A stretch of 64,000 nt of DNA from Microcoleus sp. CAWBG506 (GTDB lineage Bacteria; Cyanobacteriota; Cyanobacteriia; Cyanobacteriales; Microcoleaceae), in contig JAHREW010000008.1 of assembly GCA_020883125.1 (NCBI GenBank), forward strand, positions 96,794 through 160,793, in the 5' to 3' direction. The notes beneath the pieces are model-generated. The model ran no database searches. It was not told the origin of the DNA and worked only from the letters and a program-made list of their open reading frames with translations. Made by a program: the position numbers and the translations under genes. Shown one piece after another: positions 18,154-26,454 of this stretch (its first letter is position 1; each line of letters opens with the position of its first letter).

Positions 18154-19305
18154 TTACCTATTTCCTAGGTTTTTCAGGAAGGCTAATCCGCTGTATAGCT
18201 GGAAAGCAGGATCCCAAGGGGTTTCGGATTTGCGATCGACCTCTACATAAGATTCGATTTTGCTTAACATATTAGTGTAATCCAGAACTGTCTCGGCAAA
18301 GGGAGTAAATTCTGACCACACTGTCACATCAAGCTGTTGGTCAAGTATTTCTAGTAAGTGATTCCAGTTGATTCTGGTGGTACTTTGAGGGATTTGTCGA
18401 GGTTTTTGGGAACCAGATTTGGATTTTTTGGGGGCTGAAGCGGGAATACCTGCTGAAGTTTCGGTGAAGTCAACGCCTTGTTGAAATTCATAACTTTGGT
18501 CGCAAATTCGGAGAATACAGTGGCGGCTAGGGATGTGTAAATCGCAGATTTGAGCGTAATCTTGGGTGATTTCTTTGTGGCGAAATTGCTCGGTTCTGCG
18601 ATGGGGTGAGTAGTCCATAATTTCCATAAACATGGGTAATAATCCTTCTACTCTTTGGCTGATTTCTGACCAGTTAAAGGCGATCGCACCTAGTCTATCC
18701 AGTGTATCTTTACAAACGACGACGGGGGGAGACAGGGATTGGAAGTGTTGAACTCGAAAGATTTGGATTTTTTGAATATCGGCTAGGGTTCCCCAGAATA
18801 CGGGGATTCCGGCGTTGAGGAGTTCTTCGCCGTAGATTTGGAGTTCGGCGATGGGGCCGGTTTTATACAGTCTCCAGCCACGGCTTTGAACTTGCATCCG
18901 CGTTGTATAGGTGTCGGTTTTGAAGATTCTGCTGATGTTTTGGATGGCTGCGGGTTTGTCTGACTGGCTGACTGCTTCGAGGATCAGGAGTGCTGGTTCG
19001 AGGTTGCTGGGGTCGTTTTTGGCGGTTTCTATGGCTTGTTTGCGTCTGTTTTGTGCTGCGGTTTCAATCCTTTGAATCCCTTGGCGGGCTTGGGAGACTA
19101 TTTTGGGGTTGGTGATGTCGCGGAGTATTTGTTTGTAGGTGGTTTCGGCTTTTTCTGAGTGATTGGTGAGTTCGTAGTAGCGGGCGATGTAGTATTTCAC
19201 CCAGGGATTTTCGGGGGATTCTGTTTGTAGTTGTTTGATGAGTTGGGCTGCTTCTTTGTATTCTTTGTCTTCTAGGGCGGTGACGATTTGGTGGATGTCT
19301 GTCAT
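18154..19305 (-). CDS. TPR-containing cyanobacterial protein
   Basis: A 383-residue soluble protein. Residues about 1-75 form helical TPR-like repeats (DKEYKEAAQLIKQLQTESPE, NPWVKYYIARYYELTNHSEKAE). A central region has a conserved-looking block MQVQSRGWRLYKTGPIAELQ, GIPVFWGTLADIQKIQIFRV. The C-terminal half includes a short Ser/Lys/Pro linker and a helical end with FAETVLDYTNML. I recognise the general architecture from cyanobacterial genomes but no defined function. It is single on its strand and upstream of nothing related. Confidence 0.6.
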   Translation of the reverse strand: MTDIHQIVTALEDKEYKEAAQLIKQLQTESPENPWVKYYIARYYELTNHSEKAETTYKQILRDITNPKIVSQARQGIQRIETAAQNRRKQAIETAKNDPSNLEPALLILEAVSQSDKPAAIQNISRIFKTDTYTTRMQVQSRGWRLYKTGPIAELQIYGEELLNAGIPVFWGTLADIQKIQIFRVQHFQSLSPPVVVCKDTLDRLGAIAFNWSEISQRVEGLLPMFMEIMDYSPHRRTEQFRHKEITQDYAQICDLHIPSRHCILRICDQSYEFQQGVDFTETSAGIPASAPKKSKSGSQKPRQIPQSTTRINWNHLLEILDQQLDVTVWSEFTPFAETVLDYTNMLSKIESYVEVDRKSETPWDPAFQLYSGLAFLKNLGNR

Positions 19306-19397
19306 GACGGTTGCGGGAATGGGATTGTTTCTATCTTGGCTGATGTTTGCTTGGTTCCGCCACTGGTTAATAATTTTGGCTCTTGTGTTAAGTTATA

Positions 19398-19527
19398 GAT
19401 ATAGCAACCGCCAGGGTGGTTAAGTCGTGGGGTGGGGGCGGGTTTATAGAATTTGTCTATACCGATGAAAGATATCGGTGAACCCGCCCCTACAAAATCT
19501 GCCCTAATCGCCTTGGCAGTTGCTATA
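19398..19527. mobile_element. 130-bp MITE-like element, copy 1
   Basis: Identical over 130 bases to 28327-28456. The ends form an imperfect terminal inverted repeat: TATAGCAACCGCCAGGGTGG against the complement of the right end, TATAGCAACTGCCAAGGCGA. The interior also pairs (GGGCGGGTT/AACCCGCCC, with ACCGAT/ATCGGT inside). It has no coding capacity. It ends 12 bases before the DUF4258 gene and may supply or modify its promoter. Confidence 0.75.
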
Positions 19528-19539
19528 TGATATGAAACT

Positions 19540-19851
19540 ATGACAATCATTGAAAAAATACGTGTCAAAATTGTAAAAAATGATTTTGAGCTTTCACAAC
19601 ACGCAGTAAACCAAAGTATAGTTCGCGGTATCAGCGTACAAGAACTTCGGGAAGCAATAATGGCTGGTGAAGTTATCGAAGAGTATCCCGATGACAAATA
19701 TGACCCAAGCTGTTTGATTTTTGGTTTGACTATTGCCAATAGACCTTTGCACGTTCAGTGCAGTTATCCATCTCGTCCTTTGGTAAAAATCATTACTTTA
19801 TACGAACCAGATCCTAAAATTTGGATTGATTTTAAGTTAAGGATAAATTAA
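19540..19851 (+). CDS. DUF4258 protein (RelE-like toxin candidate)
   Basis: A 103-residue protein matching DUF4258: FELSQHAVNQSIVRGISVQE with the typical xSxHAxxRxxxRxI pattern, then EYPDDKYDPSCLIFG, RPLHVQCSYPSRPLVKIITLYEPDP and a short end. DUF4258 is related to RelE/ParE toxins, and its partner is normally a YgiT/MqsA-like zinc-knuckle protein, which is the next gene, 1 base after the stop. The pair is therefore a probable toxin-antitoxin unit; toxicity is inferred. A MITE-like element abuts its 5' side. Confidence 0.75.
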   Translation: MTIIEKIRVKIVKNDFELSQHAVNQSIVRGISVQELREAIMAGEVIEEYPDDKYDPSCLIFGLTIANRPLHVQCSYPSRPLVKIITLYEPDPKIWIDFKLRIN

Positions 19852-19852
19852 A

Positions 19853-20077
19853 ATGAACCCTGATATCTGGAGAGAAACAATGGTGGAACAAAAGGTAACT
19901 TACACGCTTGAAATTAAAGGCAAGTTTATTATTATTGAAAATGTTCCTGCTAGAGTGTGTTTGGAAACGGGAGAGCGTTTTTTTTCGCCTGAGACTGTGG
20001 AACGGTTACAGAAGATGATTTGGGAAGATAGAAAGCCGACTAGGGTGATTGAAACACCTGTTTTTGAGTTTGCTTAG
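19853..20077 (+). CDS. YgiT/MqsA-N-type antitoxin lacking its zinc cysteines
   Basis: A 74-residue protein with the body of YgiT-type antitoxins: EQKVTYTLEIKGKFIIIENV, PARVCLETGERFFSPETVERLQK. In typical members the N-terminus is CPxC and the second knuckle is VCxxCGE. Here the first pair reads NPDIW and the second reads CLETG, so three of the four zinc ligands are missing. An internal ATG at 19880 preceded by GGAGAG is an alternative start that would remove the altered knuckle altogether. It is paired with the DUF4258 gene. DNA binding through a zinc fold therefore seems lost or rearranged. Confidence 0.65.
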   Translation: MNPDIWRETMVEQKVTYTLEIKGKFIIIENVPARVCLETGERFFSPETVERLQKMIWEDRKPTRVIETPVFEFA

Positions 20078-20095
20078 CGGTTGGTTTAAGTTTAG

Positions 20096-20833
20096 TTAAA
20101 GTTGGTTGGAATTAACGCTGAGGGTGTATGAACCTTTGCTGGTGCGATCGAGTACTTGAACAACTATTTTGTAAGTGCCGTTGCTGGGCAATTTTACGGT
20201 AATTTGGGATTCTCGCTTTTCGGGGCGAATGGCTTTGATATCTACAATTTTATTACCGCTGGGTGCGATGATTGTGATGAGGTGCTCGAATGACCTGCTT
20301 TTGAGGTCGATGGTGATGGATTGATTTGCACGTCCTTGGAAGCTGTGTTCGCGGGATTCGCCTTCTTTTAAGGTTCCCCGCTGCTGTAGGATGGACAGGG
20401 ATGTGAGTTTTGGTCGATCGACATTATTGAAATCTAAGGCATAATTTGTCATGGGTGTATCCAAACCATTGCCTTCTCTGACTGTGATGATAAAGGCTGT
20501 TTTGTTGTTGGTATCTCGGAGTATTTTGTCAATAAATTGGGATTGTAGTTTTGCTGCATTTAAAACTTTTGGTTGGTTAAAATTGGGTTGGGAAATACAG
20601 AAAAGAACTGCTCCATCTTGATAGCGGGCTGCGTAAAATGAATATTTTTTACCGTTAGCTGTAAACTCAGAGTTGTTAAATAGAGTAAATCTTTCTATTT
20701 CTGGTAGTTGCTGGTTTAGGCGGCAGTTCTTATCTATGTATCTGGGGCTGGGCTGAGCGACAACTGCTGGAATGCTGGCCACGGCTAGGATTGCGGTGAT
20801 GATGGTGATGATTGTGGGCGATCGCATTTTCAT
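20096..20833 (-). CDS. secreted protein with pre-peptidase C-terminal-like domain
   Basis: A 245-residue exported protein: signal peptide with a hydrophobic core IITIITAILAVASIP ending VVAQP, then an N-terminal part with two cysteines (NCRLNQ, VLFCISQ). The C-terminal beta-rich domain (about 150-245: LKEGESREHSFQGRANQSI, LSRSFEHLITIIAPSG-like, GTYKIVVQVLDRTSKGSYTLSV) resembles the bacterial pre-peptidase C-terminal domain. The role is unknown. It is the last gene of a three-gene minus-strand run of small exported proteins. Confidence 0.7.
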   Translation of the reverse strand: MKMRSPTIITIITAILAVASIPAVVAQPSPRYIDKNCRLNQQLPEIERFTLFNNSEFTANGKKYSFYAARYQDGAVLFCISQPNFNQPKVLNAAKLQSQFIDKILRDTNNKTAFIITVREGNGLDTPMTNYALDFNNVDRPKLTSLSILQQRGTLKEGESREHSFQGRANQSITIDLKSRSFEHLITIIAPSGNKIVDIKAIRPEKRESQITVKLPSNGTYKIVVQVLDRTSKGSYTLSVNSNQL

Positions 20834-20884
20834 AATTTTCCCTTTTTGTTTGAACTAAAATTTCCCAAAAAATTACTTTTGTGA

Positions 20885-21460
20885 TTAGGAACAGCCTTCT
20901 ATGTACTCAACTTCAGGAAGTTTCCCTGAACGGAAGCGATCTACACGATTTTTGCTAGTCTCAAAAACGAGCCGATAGTTTTTGTCAGCCGCATCTTTGG
21001 GGACAAAAGTTAAATATTTACCATTCTGAGGTGGAGCGCCAACATAATGATGTGGAGTTACTTTAATTTGTCCTGGATAGAGCTTCATAATTTGCTCTTG
21101 AGTATTCCCGATTTTAGCTCCTCTGAGGGTGGTCATGCGCTTGTTGTTAATATCTACTCTAGCAATACGACCTTTTACTACCATAAAGCCAATTTCTTTT
21201 GGTTCTCCTTGTGGGTGAACGTAGGAACACTCATATTCATCAGCACCACCACTCCCGCTTTTAATTAATTTAATTCCAGCAGATTTTGAGGCTTCATCAA
21301 CGGTCATTCCTACTCGGATCGGTCCTAGGCCATTAATTGCTAGTTGCGATCGCTCTGTGAGTTGGGCTTGAGCGTTGACTGATGTTACCCAAACCGCAAA
21401 AATGACAATTGTGCCGATTAGTAATGTGACAAACTTGGTGAGATTGTTTAACTTTAGCAT
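20885..21460 (-). CDS. secreted hypothetical protein, SmpA/OmlA-like motif
   Basis: A 191-residue exported protein with a signal peptide (FVTLLIGTIVIFAVWVTSVNA) and then GLGPIRVGMTVDEASKSAG, the GxGPIxVGMTxxEA pattern seen in SmpA-like and related periplasmic proteins. The body is mixed beta, with paired cysteines (YECSYV, EGCS at the C-terminus) that could form a disulfide. GGAGGA lies 8 bases before the ATG. It lies 17 bases downstream of an LprI-like gene, which suggests a common envelope role. Confidence 0.65.
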   Translation of the reverse strand: MLKLNNLTKFVTLLIGTIVIFAVWVTSVNAQAQLTERSQLAINGLGPIRVGMTVDEASKSAGIKLIKSGSGGADEYECSYVHPQGEPKEIGFMVVKGRIARVDINNKRMTTLRGAKIGNTQEQIMKLYPGQIKVTPHHYVGAPPQNGKYLTFVPKDAADKNYRLVFETSKNRVDRFRSGKLPEVEYIEGCS

Positions 21461-21477
21461 CGATTGCTATTCCTCCT

Positions 21478-21912
21478 TTATCTCTGTAAATATTTCTCTA
21501 ATTCGGCTGTACGCTGTTTGGTCGATCGCTCCAAACATTCATTCAAAAAACCTTGAAAGCCACTACCACCGCGATTTCTATACACTTCAAACTCGCAAGT
21601 ATTATCTCGCTGTTTAATCCATCCTAATTGGGATTCTGAAAGTAGGGCTTTCTCTTCCTTACTCAACTTAGCAATCAGTTGTTTGTAAACATCATTCAGC
21701 CGCTTGTCTGCGAGTTCATACCTCAACCGAATACAGGCTCTGACTTCTACATCTCCTTGAGGCCGATCGCAATTAAGCTGTTGAGCCATGACAGAATGTC
21801 CAGATTGTGCCAAAACAGATGTTGTACCGACTATTGCCAAAAGTGCGATCCTCTTCGAGGGCTTCGCTAACGACCAAAAGCGCGATCGACCTTTATTCAA
21901 ATCTATTTTCAT
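21478..21912 (-). CDS. LprI-like (DUF1311) exported protein
   Basis: A 144-residue protein with a basic start, a hydrophobic segment (IALLAIVGTTSVLAQ), then the LprI/DUF1311 pattern: CDRPQGDVEVRACIRLRYEL, LADKRLNDVYKQLIAKLS, LSESQLGWIKQRDNTCEFE and a late NECLERSTKQRTAEL. Four cysteines are at the family positions. LprI of mycobacteria inhibits lysozyme; in cyanobacteria the role is unproven. It is first in a run with two other exported proteins. Confidence 0.8.
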   Translation of the reverse strand: MKIDLNKGRSRFWSLAKPSKRIALLAIVGTTSVLAQSGHSVMAQQLNCDRPQGDVEVRACIRLRYELADKRLNDVYKQLIAKLSKEEKALLSESQLGWIKQRDNTCEFEVYRNRGGSGFQGFLNECLERSTKQRTAELEKYLQR

Positions 21913-22020
21913 TATCCGTCAATGCCACCTATCTAATGAATCTGAGTAACACGAGCAAAAGTAGACCTGATTAATTTAAAATTTGTTTTCATATTTACTG
22001 AATTCAATTCGCTCTCTTTG

Positions 22021-22368
22021 TCAGATTGCTAAAGTATGCTTGAGTGCTGCATCTACTGCTGCCATATCTGATAAGATACCAATTTTGCGATCGATTTCAA
22101 CTTCGAGAAGCGTCACAAGATTGTCCGTCATAATTACCGAATCAGCTAAAAGTCCTGTTTGTTTTCCTTCCGCTGTTGCTAAGGAAACAAAAACGCGGCT
22201 TGGGTGTCCAGAACGCACTAAATTGCTAGTAATCATTGCCGTAATTGTTTGTCCAAAACCAGTCCCCAGATTATTAGCTTGAATTATCAAAGCAGGACGG
22301 CGTTTCGCAGTACGCAAGTCTGCATTGGGAAACAAAACCAGGACGATATCACCGCGATGATAAGGCAT
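22021..22368 (-). CDS. PemK/MazF-family endoribonuclease toxin
   Basis: A 115-residue toxin with the family start YHRGDIVLVLFPNADLRTAKRRPALII, then TITAMITSN, GLLADSVIMTDNLVTL and a helical end. MazF-type proteins cleave mRNA as dimers. The start at ATG 22368 fits the family; ATG 22377 is three codons upstream. Both lie inside the end of the antitoxin gene, the overlap usual for mazEF-like operons. Confidence 0.85.
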   Translation of the reverse strand: MPYHRGDIVLVLFPNADLRTAKRRPALIIQANNLGTGFGQTITAMITSNLVRSGHPSRVFVSLATAEGKQTGLLADSVIMTDNLVTLLEVEIDRKIGILSDMAAVDAALKHTLAI

Positions 22369-22588
22369 CGTAAGCATCCATTTCCGGTCGTTCCCAATCA
22401 GGAGCAAATCTCGTCAGCCGCAACCTTAAATCTGAGGCTTGTTCCCGATCGATACCGCGAGATGGTAAGTCTATCAACCCTGATTTCGGCAGAAAAGTAA
22501 CAATAACTTGTGCTTCTTCTATGTCTGCCGGCATTTCTAATAACTCTATTTTGCCATTTCGATATATACCTTCTATTGACTGTAACAT
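22349..22588 (-). CDS. antitoxin partner of the MazF-like toxin
   Basis: A 79-residue acidic protein: LQSIEGIYRNGKIELLEMPA, DIEEAQVIVTFLP, which is the N-terminal beta-hairpin form of cyanobacterial antitoxins paired with MazF or VapC toxins, followed by a toxin-wrapping tail ending PEMDAYDALSSR. The start at ATG 22588 is supported by AGGAG 4 bases upstream; an ATG at 22612 has no such signal. Its last codons overlap the toxin start. Confidence 0.8.
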   Translation of the reverse strand: MLQSIEGIYRNGKIELLEMPADIEEAQVIVTFLPKSGLIDLPSRGIDREQASDLRLRLTRFAPDWERPEMDAYDALSSR

Positions 22589-22668
22589 ATTACTCCTGTG
22601 ATAGTTACTCATTTACATTTTACCTGCGATCGGCAAAGCGATCAAGTATCCTGAATCTTTTCGAGATA

Positions 22669-23730
22669 TTAAGACTTTTCAAATATCGTTACAACTAAAG
22701 ATAAAGCGACAATTGGAGCAGTGACTGCTCTGAGAATTCTACTCCCCAAAGAAACAGGCTCAAAACCAAACTCGATCGCCCTTTTTACCTCACCCTCAGT
22801 CCATCCACCCTCCGGGCCAATAGCTATGACAATCGATAATTCTCCCCCAGGGGGCGGGCACGGGGGCACCGCCCCTACAAAGGCGGGATCGAATTCTTGC
22901 TCCCCCCTTACCAAGGGGGGCTGGGGGGGTTCTAATCCTTGCTCCCCCCTTACCAAGGGGGGCTGGGGGGGTTCTAATCCTTGCTCCCCCCTTAGCAAGG
23001 GGGGCTGGGGGGGTTCTAATCCTGGATCCCCCCTTAGCAAGGGGGGCTGGGGGGGTTCTAATCCTCGCTCCCCCCTTACCAAGGGGGGCTGGGGGGGTTC
23101 TAATCCTCGCTCCCTTACCAAGGGGGACTGGGAGGTTTCTAATCCTTGCTCCCCCCTTACCAAGGGGGGCTGGGGGGGTTCTATACTCATCAAACAATCC
23201 CACAAATGGCGATTATCCCCACGAGCCACACAAATATATCGATATTTTTGACCGCAATCTTTCACAGCCAAATCAAACGAAATAGGCTCTGAAATAGTCG
23301 GCACAAATTGACGTTCCGACTGTTCCGCCGCCTCCGCAGCAATCCGCTTCCAACGATCGACTTTTTGAGGACTCGGTTTCAGCAAACTGCGATCGCTCGT
23401 CACCGGTACAATACTTGCCACACCTAACTCTGTGGCCTGTCTGACAACCTCATCAAACCCGTTTCCCTTGGGCAAGGCAGCCATCAAACTAACCTCGACG
23501 GCAAGTTCCTTGTCTATGGCGATTTCTTCTATTATTGACGCAATTAACCCTGTTTCCTGGGCTTCTAGGACTGCTAGCCACCAATGCCCTCTTCCGTCCA
23601 TTGCAATAAATTTATCGCCGGCTTGTAACCTGAGTACGCGATGTAAATAATGCTGTTGTTCGGCGTTTAAGTCTATCGATTTTTCCGAAATTTTGGTGGC
23701 ATTAATTGCTAATCTTTGTAATTGAGCCAT
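22669..23730 (-). CDS. rsmE: 16S rRNA (uracil-1498-N3)-methyltransferase with in-frame repeat insertion
   Basis: A 353-residue SPOUT methyltransferase. The N-terminal PUA-like domain (HYLHRVLRLQAGDKFIAMDG) and the knotted C-terminal part (VIAIGPEGGWTEGEVKRAIE, EPVSLGSRILRAVTA) are intact. Between them, at about residues 181-297, lie about seven near-copies of a 14-residue repeat (GLEPPQPPLVRGEQ) plus a PPCPPPGG stretch. Without this block the protein would be about 236 residues, a normal size for the family. The insertion point follows RYICVARGDNRHLWDCLMSI, a surface region before the SAM-binding knot, so the enzyme may still fold. The repeat keeps the frame because it is mostly 42 bases long with one 39-base unit. 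Confidence 0.88.
   Translation of the reverse strand: MAQLQRLAINATKISEKSIDLNAEQQHYLHRVLRLQAGDKFIAMDGRGHWWLAVLEAQETGLIASIIEEIAIDKELAVEVSLMAALPKGNGFDEVVRQATELGVASIVPVTSDRSLLKPSPQKVDRWKRIAAEAAEQSERQFVPTISEPISFDLAVKDCGQKYRYICVARGDNRHLWDCLMSIEPPQPPLVRGEQGLETSQSPLVRERGLEPPQPPLVRGERGLEPPQPPLLRGDPGLEPPQPPLLRGEQGLEPPQPPLVRGEQGLEPPQPPLVRGEQEFDPAFVGAVPPCPPPGGELSIVIAIGPEGGWTEGEVKRAIEFGFEPVSLGSRILRAVTAPIVALSLVVTIFEKS
22896..23187. repeat. 42-bp tandem array inside rsmE (7 units)
   Basis: Seven units built from CCCCCCTTACCAAGGGGGG, CTGGGGGGGTTCTAATCC and a short TTGCT/TCGCT/TGGAT joint; six are about 42 bases and one is about 39. Every unit contains a C6/G6 palindrome. Shorter single copies of the same C6TTGG/G7 type occur at 10730-10800 and 60370-60400. 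The spacers are not unique sequence, so this is not a CRISPR. Confidence 0.9.
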
Positions 23731-23767
23731 TTAATTTTTGATTGCTCGTTTTTGATTATATTTTTTT

Positions 23768-23885
23768 TATTTAACCGCAGAGGGCGAAGAGAACCCAGAG
23801 GAAGAGAGGATAAAGGCAAAGCATTTATAACCGGAATTATTTGACAAATTCTAGGTTTTTTTATGCCAATGCTTTGCCTTTATAC
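23768..23885. repeat. two degenerate dispersed repeats
   Basis: TTTAACCGCAGAGGGCGAAG and a purine-rich run resemble the TTTAACCGCGAAGG family. They are followed by GGCAAAGCATT … AATGCTTTGCC, a degenerate form of the GGGCGAAGCATT hairpin seen at 4937-5002. Confidence 0.5.
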
Positions 23886-23926
23886 TACTTGTTTCAGAGG
23901 TCTATTGAAGACTATCGAAAATCGGC

Positions 23927-25915
23927 TTATGCTTCCTCCTTAATCTTGTTCAAATAAGTGGAAATTGCCTCTGTAGCTAGCTGTGTGATTGGCTTGCCTT
24001 GACGGGCGGCTTCTTCTTTGAGCTCGTTGTAGATTTCGTCGCGAACACTAATTCGGCGACGGACTTTACCTGTAGCGGTAGCTGTCTCGTTCCCATCTTC
24101 GTTACTAGACGTAACTTCTAATTCATTAATCTCAGTTGTCATCGAGTCAGCAGATTGGTAGTTGGTTATAAATTGACGGATAGATTCTAACCCGACGCGA
24201 TCGCAAAAATTGCCAAAACTCTCACTTTGTTGCTGTTTTTGTTTAAAATAAACAAAAATTGGCTCTAGAAAAGCTTCAAAGTCGTTGACGTGCAGCTTTT
24301 CCTCAATTGGTTTTGCCAGCCGCGTTTGTTCAGGAGAACCGCCTAACCAAATCTGGTAAGATTCCGGCGAGCTCCCGACAAACCCCAATTCTGCCATATA
24401 AGGGCGGGCGCATCCATTGGGGCAACCAGTCATTCGCACTACAAAATGTTCGTCTTGCAAGCCAACTTTGGTCAACAGCGCCCGAATTCGCTCTAAAATG
24501 CTCGGTATCACGCGCTCTGATTCGGTAATCGCTAAGCCACAAGTCGGCATGGCAGGACAAGCCATAGCATAGCGGACTAAGGGGTCGATCGCAGTTTCTC
24601 CCTGAATCCCACATCGTGATAGAATTCCCTGAATTTCCTGTTTGATATCTGGTGAAATATCGTAAATCAGCACGTTTTGGTGCGGTGTCACCAACATCGG
24701 CAAGTTGTGTTTCTGCACTATTTCCCGCAAAGCGGTTTTTAGCTGAAATGAACCTTCATCTTTAATCCGGCCATTTTCTACAGAAATGCCCAAAAACAGT
24801 TTACCGTCTCCTTGTTCGTGCCACCCCAAGAAATCGAAATACTTCCATTCTGGCAAGGGTTTAAACTGTTCTAGTGGCTTGCCAAAATATGTGGCTACTT
24901 TTTCCTGGAACCACTTTACACCTTTGTCGTGAATCAGGTATTTCAGTCGGGCGTGTCTTCTGTCTGTGCGATCGCCAAAATCTCTTTGAGTTGCTACAAT
25001 TGCCTTGACCAAATTGTAAACATCATCCTTGGCAACATAACAAATCTCATCCGCAACCCGCGCAAAAGTCTCTTCTTTATTGTGAGTGCGGCCCAAACCA
25101 CCACCAGCAAACACGTTAAAACCTTCCAACTCCCCAGCTTCATTGGTAAATACTACTAAGCTCAAATCCTGAGAGTACAAGTCAACGGAATTATCTCCCG
25201 GTACTGTCACGGAACATTTGAACTTCCGCGGCATATAGTGCTGGCCGTAAATCGGTTCTTCGCGATCGTCGTGAAATATTGTACCATTGCCATTTGACTG
25301 TCTGGCTGCTTTCACTGCGGGATCTTCTTCAGCACTCACAGCCTTTTCGCCATCCAGCCAAATTTCGTAATAAGCCCCCGTTTGTGGTGTCAGCAAATCG
25401 GCGACATTATTAGCGTATTGCAGTGCATACTCGTATTCTGGCCGATTTTTGTATGGTGCTGGCGGTGCCATGACGTTGCGGTTCAAGTCGCCGCAAGCTC
25501 CCAAGGTTGACCCCATATTTTTAATAATTGAGGAAAACACTGCTTTAAGATTTTTCTTGAGCACGCCGTGAATTTGGAAGCCTTGCCTAGTAGTCACGCG
25601 GAGGGTATGGTTGCCGTATTCTTCCGATAGCTTGTCTAGGGTGAGATATAGCTGAGGGGGCACGAAACCGCCGGGATTGCGGGTGCGGAGCATGAACTGA
25701 TAGTCTTTTTCTTGACCTTTAACTCGATTGTCGCGGTTGTCTTGCTGGTAGGAGCCGTGAAATTTGAGAATCTGAATCCCGTCTTCGGTGAAGTGGGTGG
25801 TTTCTTGTAACAATTCAGTCGCAACGGGTTCTCGTAAATAGTTGCTCCGTTCTTTGAGGCCTTCTGATTTAGAGGGTTTGCGCGCCACTGGCGCTGAAGT
25901 GGAAGATGTAGTCAT
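23927..25915 (-). CDS. sir: ferredoxin-sulfite reductase with C-terminal RHH-like tail
   Basis: A 662-residue siroheme/[4Fe-4S] reductase. The N-terminal half has [19 protein letters not shown] and [15 protein letters not shown]. The cluster-binding cysteines lie in [18 protein letters not shown] and [21 protein letters not shown]. It reduces sulfite to sulfide with ferredoxin. After the family end near residue 580 comes an acidic Ser/Thr/Asn linker, then at about 618-662 [40 protein letters not shown], which has the strand-helix-helix pattern of ribbon-helix-helix DNA-binding domains. The gene is divergent from a CRR7-family gene; the intergenic region carries direct repeats of CACTTGACAAATTT. 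Confidence 0.9.
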   Translation of the reverse strand: MTTSSTSAPVARKPSKSEGLKERSNYLREPVATELLQETTHFTEDGIQILKFHGSYQQDNRDNRVKGQEKDYQFMLRTRNPGGFVPPQLYLTLDKLSEEYGNHTLRVTTRQGFQIHGVLKKNLKAVFSSIIKNMGSTLGACGDLNRNVMAPPAPYKNRPEYEYALQYANNVADLLTPQTGAYYEIWLDGEKAVSAEEDPAVKAARQSNGNGTIFHDDREEPIYGQHYMPRKFKCSVTVPGDNSVDLYSQDLSLVVFTNEAGELEGFNVFAGGGLGRTHNKEETFARVADEICYVAKDDVYNLVKAIVATQRDFGDRTDRRHARLKYLIHDKGVKWFQEKVATYFGKPLEQFKPLPEWKYFDFLGWHEQGDGKLFLGISVENGRIKDEGSFQLKTALREIVQKHNLPMLVTPHQNVLIYDISPDIKQEIQGILSRCGIQGETAIDPLVRYAMACPAMPTCGLAITESERVIPSILERIRALLTKVGLQDEHFVVRMTGCPNGCARPYMAELGFVGSSPESYQIWLGGSPEQTRLAKPIEEKLHVNDFEAFLEPIFVYFKQKQQQSESFGNFCDRVGLESIRQFITNYQSADSMTTEINELEVTSSNEDGNETATATGKVRRRISVRDEIYNELKEEAARQGKPITQLATEAISTYLNKIKEEA

Positions 25916-25960
25916 GGAATGTATAGTATCCGTTATAATTAGATAAGGATCGATCGAATA

Positions 25961-26005
25961 TTTCTTGACAATTTGACACTTGACAAATTTGCACTTGACA
26001 AATTT
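25961..26005. promoter_or_regulatory. direct repeats in the sir/CRR7 divergent promoter region
   Basis: CACTTGACAAATTT occurs at 25977-25990 and 25992-26005, and the partial TTCTTGACAATTT at 25961. The 15-base spacing and the TTGACA core could be promoter -35 elements or an activator-binding array. They lie 45-90 bases upstream of the sulfite reductase start. No regulator can be named. Confidence 0.4.
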
Positions 26006-26190
26006 CCTCAGAAGTGCTGGATCGGCTCTGTTAACAACTAAGTTAATAACGGTAATCCGATAGGAATTCTGACGGTGCTTAATTGTAACACGATCGGGCC
26101 CTTGGGCCTTGCCGCTCTCAATAAGACTTTATAGTTCGATCGCTTAATTCCACAAAACTTTAGAAATAATTAACCTCAACCTCTGAAACT

Positions 26191-26439
26191 ATGTCACTGT
26201 ATGATGAAGATACGTTTGTAGTGTTAGAAACAAATCAGCCAGAGCAGTTTTTGACCGTTGCGGAATTATTAGAAAAGCTCACAGCTATTTTAGCATCTTC
26301 CCAGGAAGAGTTGCCCCCTGATGTGCAAAAAATATCTTCAGTGGAAGAGCAAGCCAAGTATTTAATTAATACTTATTGTGAATTAGATGTTGGTCCTGGA
26401 AAGTTTTTGCAGTGGTACGCAGTCCGTTTGGAAAAGTAA
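26191..26439 (+). CDS. chlororespiratory reduction 7 (CRR7) family protein
   Basis: An 82-residue soluble protein with the CRR7 (formerly DUF3571) signature: DTFVVLETNQPEQFLTVAEL, then SVEEQAKYLINTYCELDVGP and GKFLQWYAVRLEK to the end. In plants CRR7 is needed for assembly of the chloroplast NDH-1 complex; in cyanobacteria the family is conserved with a presumed role around NDH-1, which is inference. Length is typical. It is transcribed divergently from sir. Confidence 0.85.
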   Translation: MSLYDEDTFVVLETNQPEQFLTVAELLEKLTAILASSQEELPPDVQKISSVEEQAKYLINTYCELDVGPGKFLQWYAVRLEK

Positions 26440-26454
26440 AATTTGTTGTTTTAA

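Noticed and set aside
22896-23187. Possible CRISPR array in the regularly spaced repeat
   Set aside because: There are no unique spacers: the whole 42-bp unit repeats, it is coding inside rsmE, and no cas gene is near.
22721-23251. 176-codon plus-strand frame over rsmE
   Set aside because: It is a shadow of the G/C-rich repeat; the rsmE frame on the other strand has full family motifs on both sides.
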